From positions 1 through 7,302 of the forward strand of contig JAPSJU010000097.1 of NCBI GenBank assembly GCA_031178025.1: a stretch of 7,302 nt of DNA. The letters run 5' to 3'. The stretch is from Agromyces sp. (lineage in GTDB: Bacteria > Actinomycetota > Actinomycetes > Actinomycetales > Microbacteriaceae). Shown here in pieces: positions 6,488 to 7,302 of this stretch. The translations under genes were made by a program, and so were the position numbers. The notes under the pieces were generated by a model that was given only the letters and a program-made list of their open reading frames with translations, was not told where the DNA came from and ran no database searches. Each line of letters opens with the position of its first letter. Within the stretch, counting starts at the first letter, position 1.

Positions 6488-6494
6488 TGCGCGC

Positions 6495-7302
6495 ATGAGT
6501 GAAGCGGGAATCAACTCGACCGCTTCGCTGCGCCGCCTCGTGCCCCGGATCTTCTCGAAGGCGCAGCCGTCCGGCGCCGTCGACACGCTGATGCGCACGG
6601 TCAGGATGCACCATCCGAAGGCCGACCTCGGACTGATCGAGCGCGCCTACACGGTCGCGGAGCGCGCGCACGAGGGCCAGAAGCGCAAGAGCGGCGAGCC
6701 GTACATCACCCACCCGATCGCGGTGGCGCAGATCCTCGCCGACCTCGGGATCGGGTCGAAGACGGTGGCGGCGGCGTTGCTGCACGACACCGTCGAGGAC
6801 ACGGCCTACACCCTTGATGAGGTGCGCGCCGACTTCGGCGACGAGATCGCGATGCTGGTCGACGGGGTCACGAAGCTCGACAAGGTGAAGTACGGCGACT
6901 CCACCCAGGCCGAGACCGTGCGCAAGATGATCGTCGCGATGTCGAAGGACATCCGGGTGCTCATCATCAAGCTCGCCGATCGTCTGCACAACGCCCGAAC
7001 GTGGGGGTTCGTGCCGGCGGAGTCGGCCACCCGCAAGGCGACCGAGACCCTCGAGATCTATGCGCCGCTCGCGCACCGGCTGGGTATCCAGGCCATCAAG
7101 CTCGAGCTCGAGGACCTGTCGTTCGCGGTGCTGTACCCGAAGCTCTACGCCGAGATCGAGAGCCTCGTGAAACAACGCACCCCGCAGCGCGAGGAGTTCG
7201 TGCAGCGGGTCATCGATCTCGTGAGCGACGACCTCAAGACCGCGAAGATCCGCGGCAAGGTCATGGGGCGACCGAAGCAGTACTACTCCATCTACCAGAA
7301 GA
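6495..7302 (+). CDS. relA: Bifunctional (p)ppGpp synthetase/hydrolase RelA/SpoT family (partial)
   Basis: The gene runs off the right edge after 269 codons; full-length family members have about 750-800. Long RelA/SpoT homologues make (p)ppGpp from ATP and GTP or GDP during the stringent response, and many also degrade it. The N-terminal HD hydrolase domain (about 45-200) is complete in its visible motifs: His73 in YITHP, the catalytic HDTVED block (His97, Asp98, Glu101, Asp102) and Asp162 in KLADRLHNART. E. coli RelA has lost these residues, so this protein should retain hydrolase activity, as actinobacterial Rel enzymes do. The synthetase domain begins at the edge with GRPKQYYSIYQK (258-269), a conserved nucleotide-binding start. 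The regulatory TGS and ACT regions lie outside the window. It is the only Rel seen here, and symbols rel and relA are both used. The position after secF is the usual actinobacterial one. Confidence 0.95.
   Translation, partial: MSEAGINSTASLRRLVPRIFSKAQPSGAVDTLMRTVRMHHPKADLGLIERAYTVAERAHEGQKRKSGEPYITHPIAVAQILADLGIGSKTVAAALLHDTVEDTAYTLDEVRADFGDEIAMLVDGVTKLDKVKYGDSTQAETVRKMIVAMSKDIRVLIIKLADRLHNARTWGFVPAESATRKATETLEIYAPLAHRLGIQAIKLELEDLSFAVLYPKLYAEIESLVKQRTPQREEFVQRVIDLVSDDLKTAKIRGKVMGRPKQYYSIYQK

Noticed and set aside
6306..7175. 289-residue minus-strand frame opposite secF end and rel
   Set aside because: Low-complexity charged product antisense to the conserved Rel HD domain.

Overview
This is a GC-rich (roughly 70%), densely coding, housekeeping stretch of an actinobacterial chromosome. 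Gene order, the high-GC codon use, GTG starts and actinobacterial variants of SecD and RuvB all point to Actinomycetota. The layout fits Microbacteriaceae best, but this is an inference without a database search and I cannot name the genus. All eight genes lie on the + strand.

Layout: yebC (49-807), a 9-nt gap, ruvC (817-1425), a 4-nt overlap, ruvA (1422-2045), a 4-nt overlap, ruvB (2042-3148), a 72-nt gap, yajC (3221-3601), a 63-nt gap, secD (3665-5404), a 1-nt overlap, secF (5404-6423), a 71-nt gap, then the Rel (p)ppGpp enzyme gene (6495 to beyond the right edge). No gene-free stretch exceeds 300 bases. The first 48 bases hold only the yebC leader and Shine-Dalgarno, with no recognisable gene tail.

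The window falls into three functional blocks. (1) yebC-ruvCAB: a YebC/PmpR/TACO1-family protein followed by the complete Holliday-junction machine. RuvA binds the junction, RuvB is the branch-migration motor and RuvC the resolvase, and the reading frames overlap in a way that suggests translational coupling. (2) yajC-secD-secF: the accessory membrane subcomplex of the Sec translocon, which uses the proton motive force to pull proteins across the membrane. (3) The start of a long RelA/SpoT homologue whose hydrolase (HD) domain is intact, so a bifunctional alarmone synthetase/hydrolase is expected.

The most interesting non-coding signals sit in the three real gaps. A perfect TATAAT is formed across the ruvB stop codon, with a hairpin just before the yajC Shine-Dalgarno. 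A strong GC hairpin with a poor T-tract separates yajC from secD. A GATAAT box with a small palindrome precedes the rel gene. These suggest block-wise transcription units within a conserved gene string.

I found no mobile element, CRISPR array, RNA gene, phage or defence gene, and no candidate for a previously undescribed system. The large overlapping reading frames on both strands are artefacts of high GC content.
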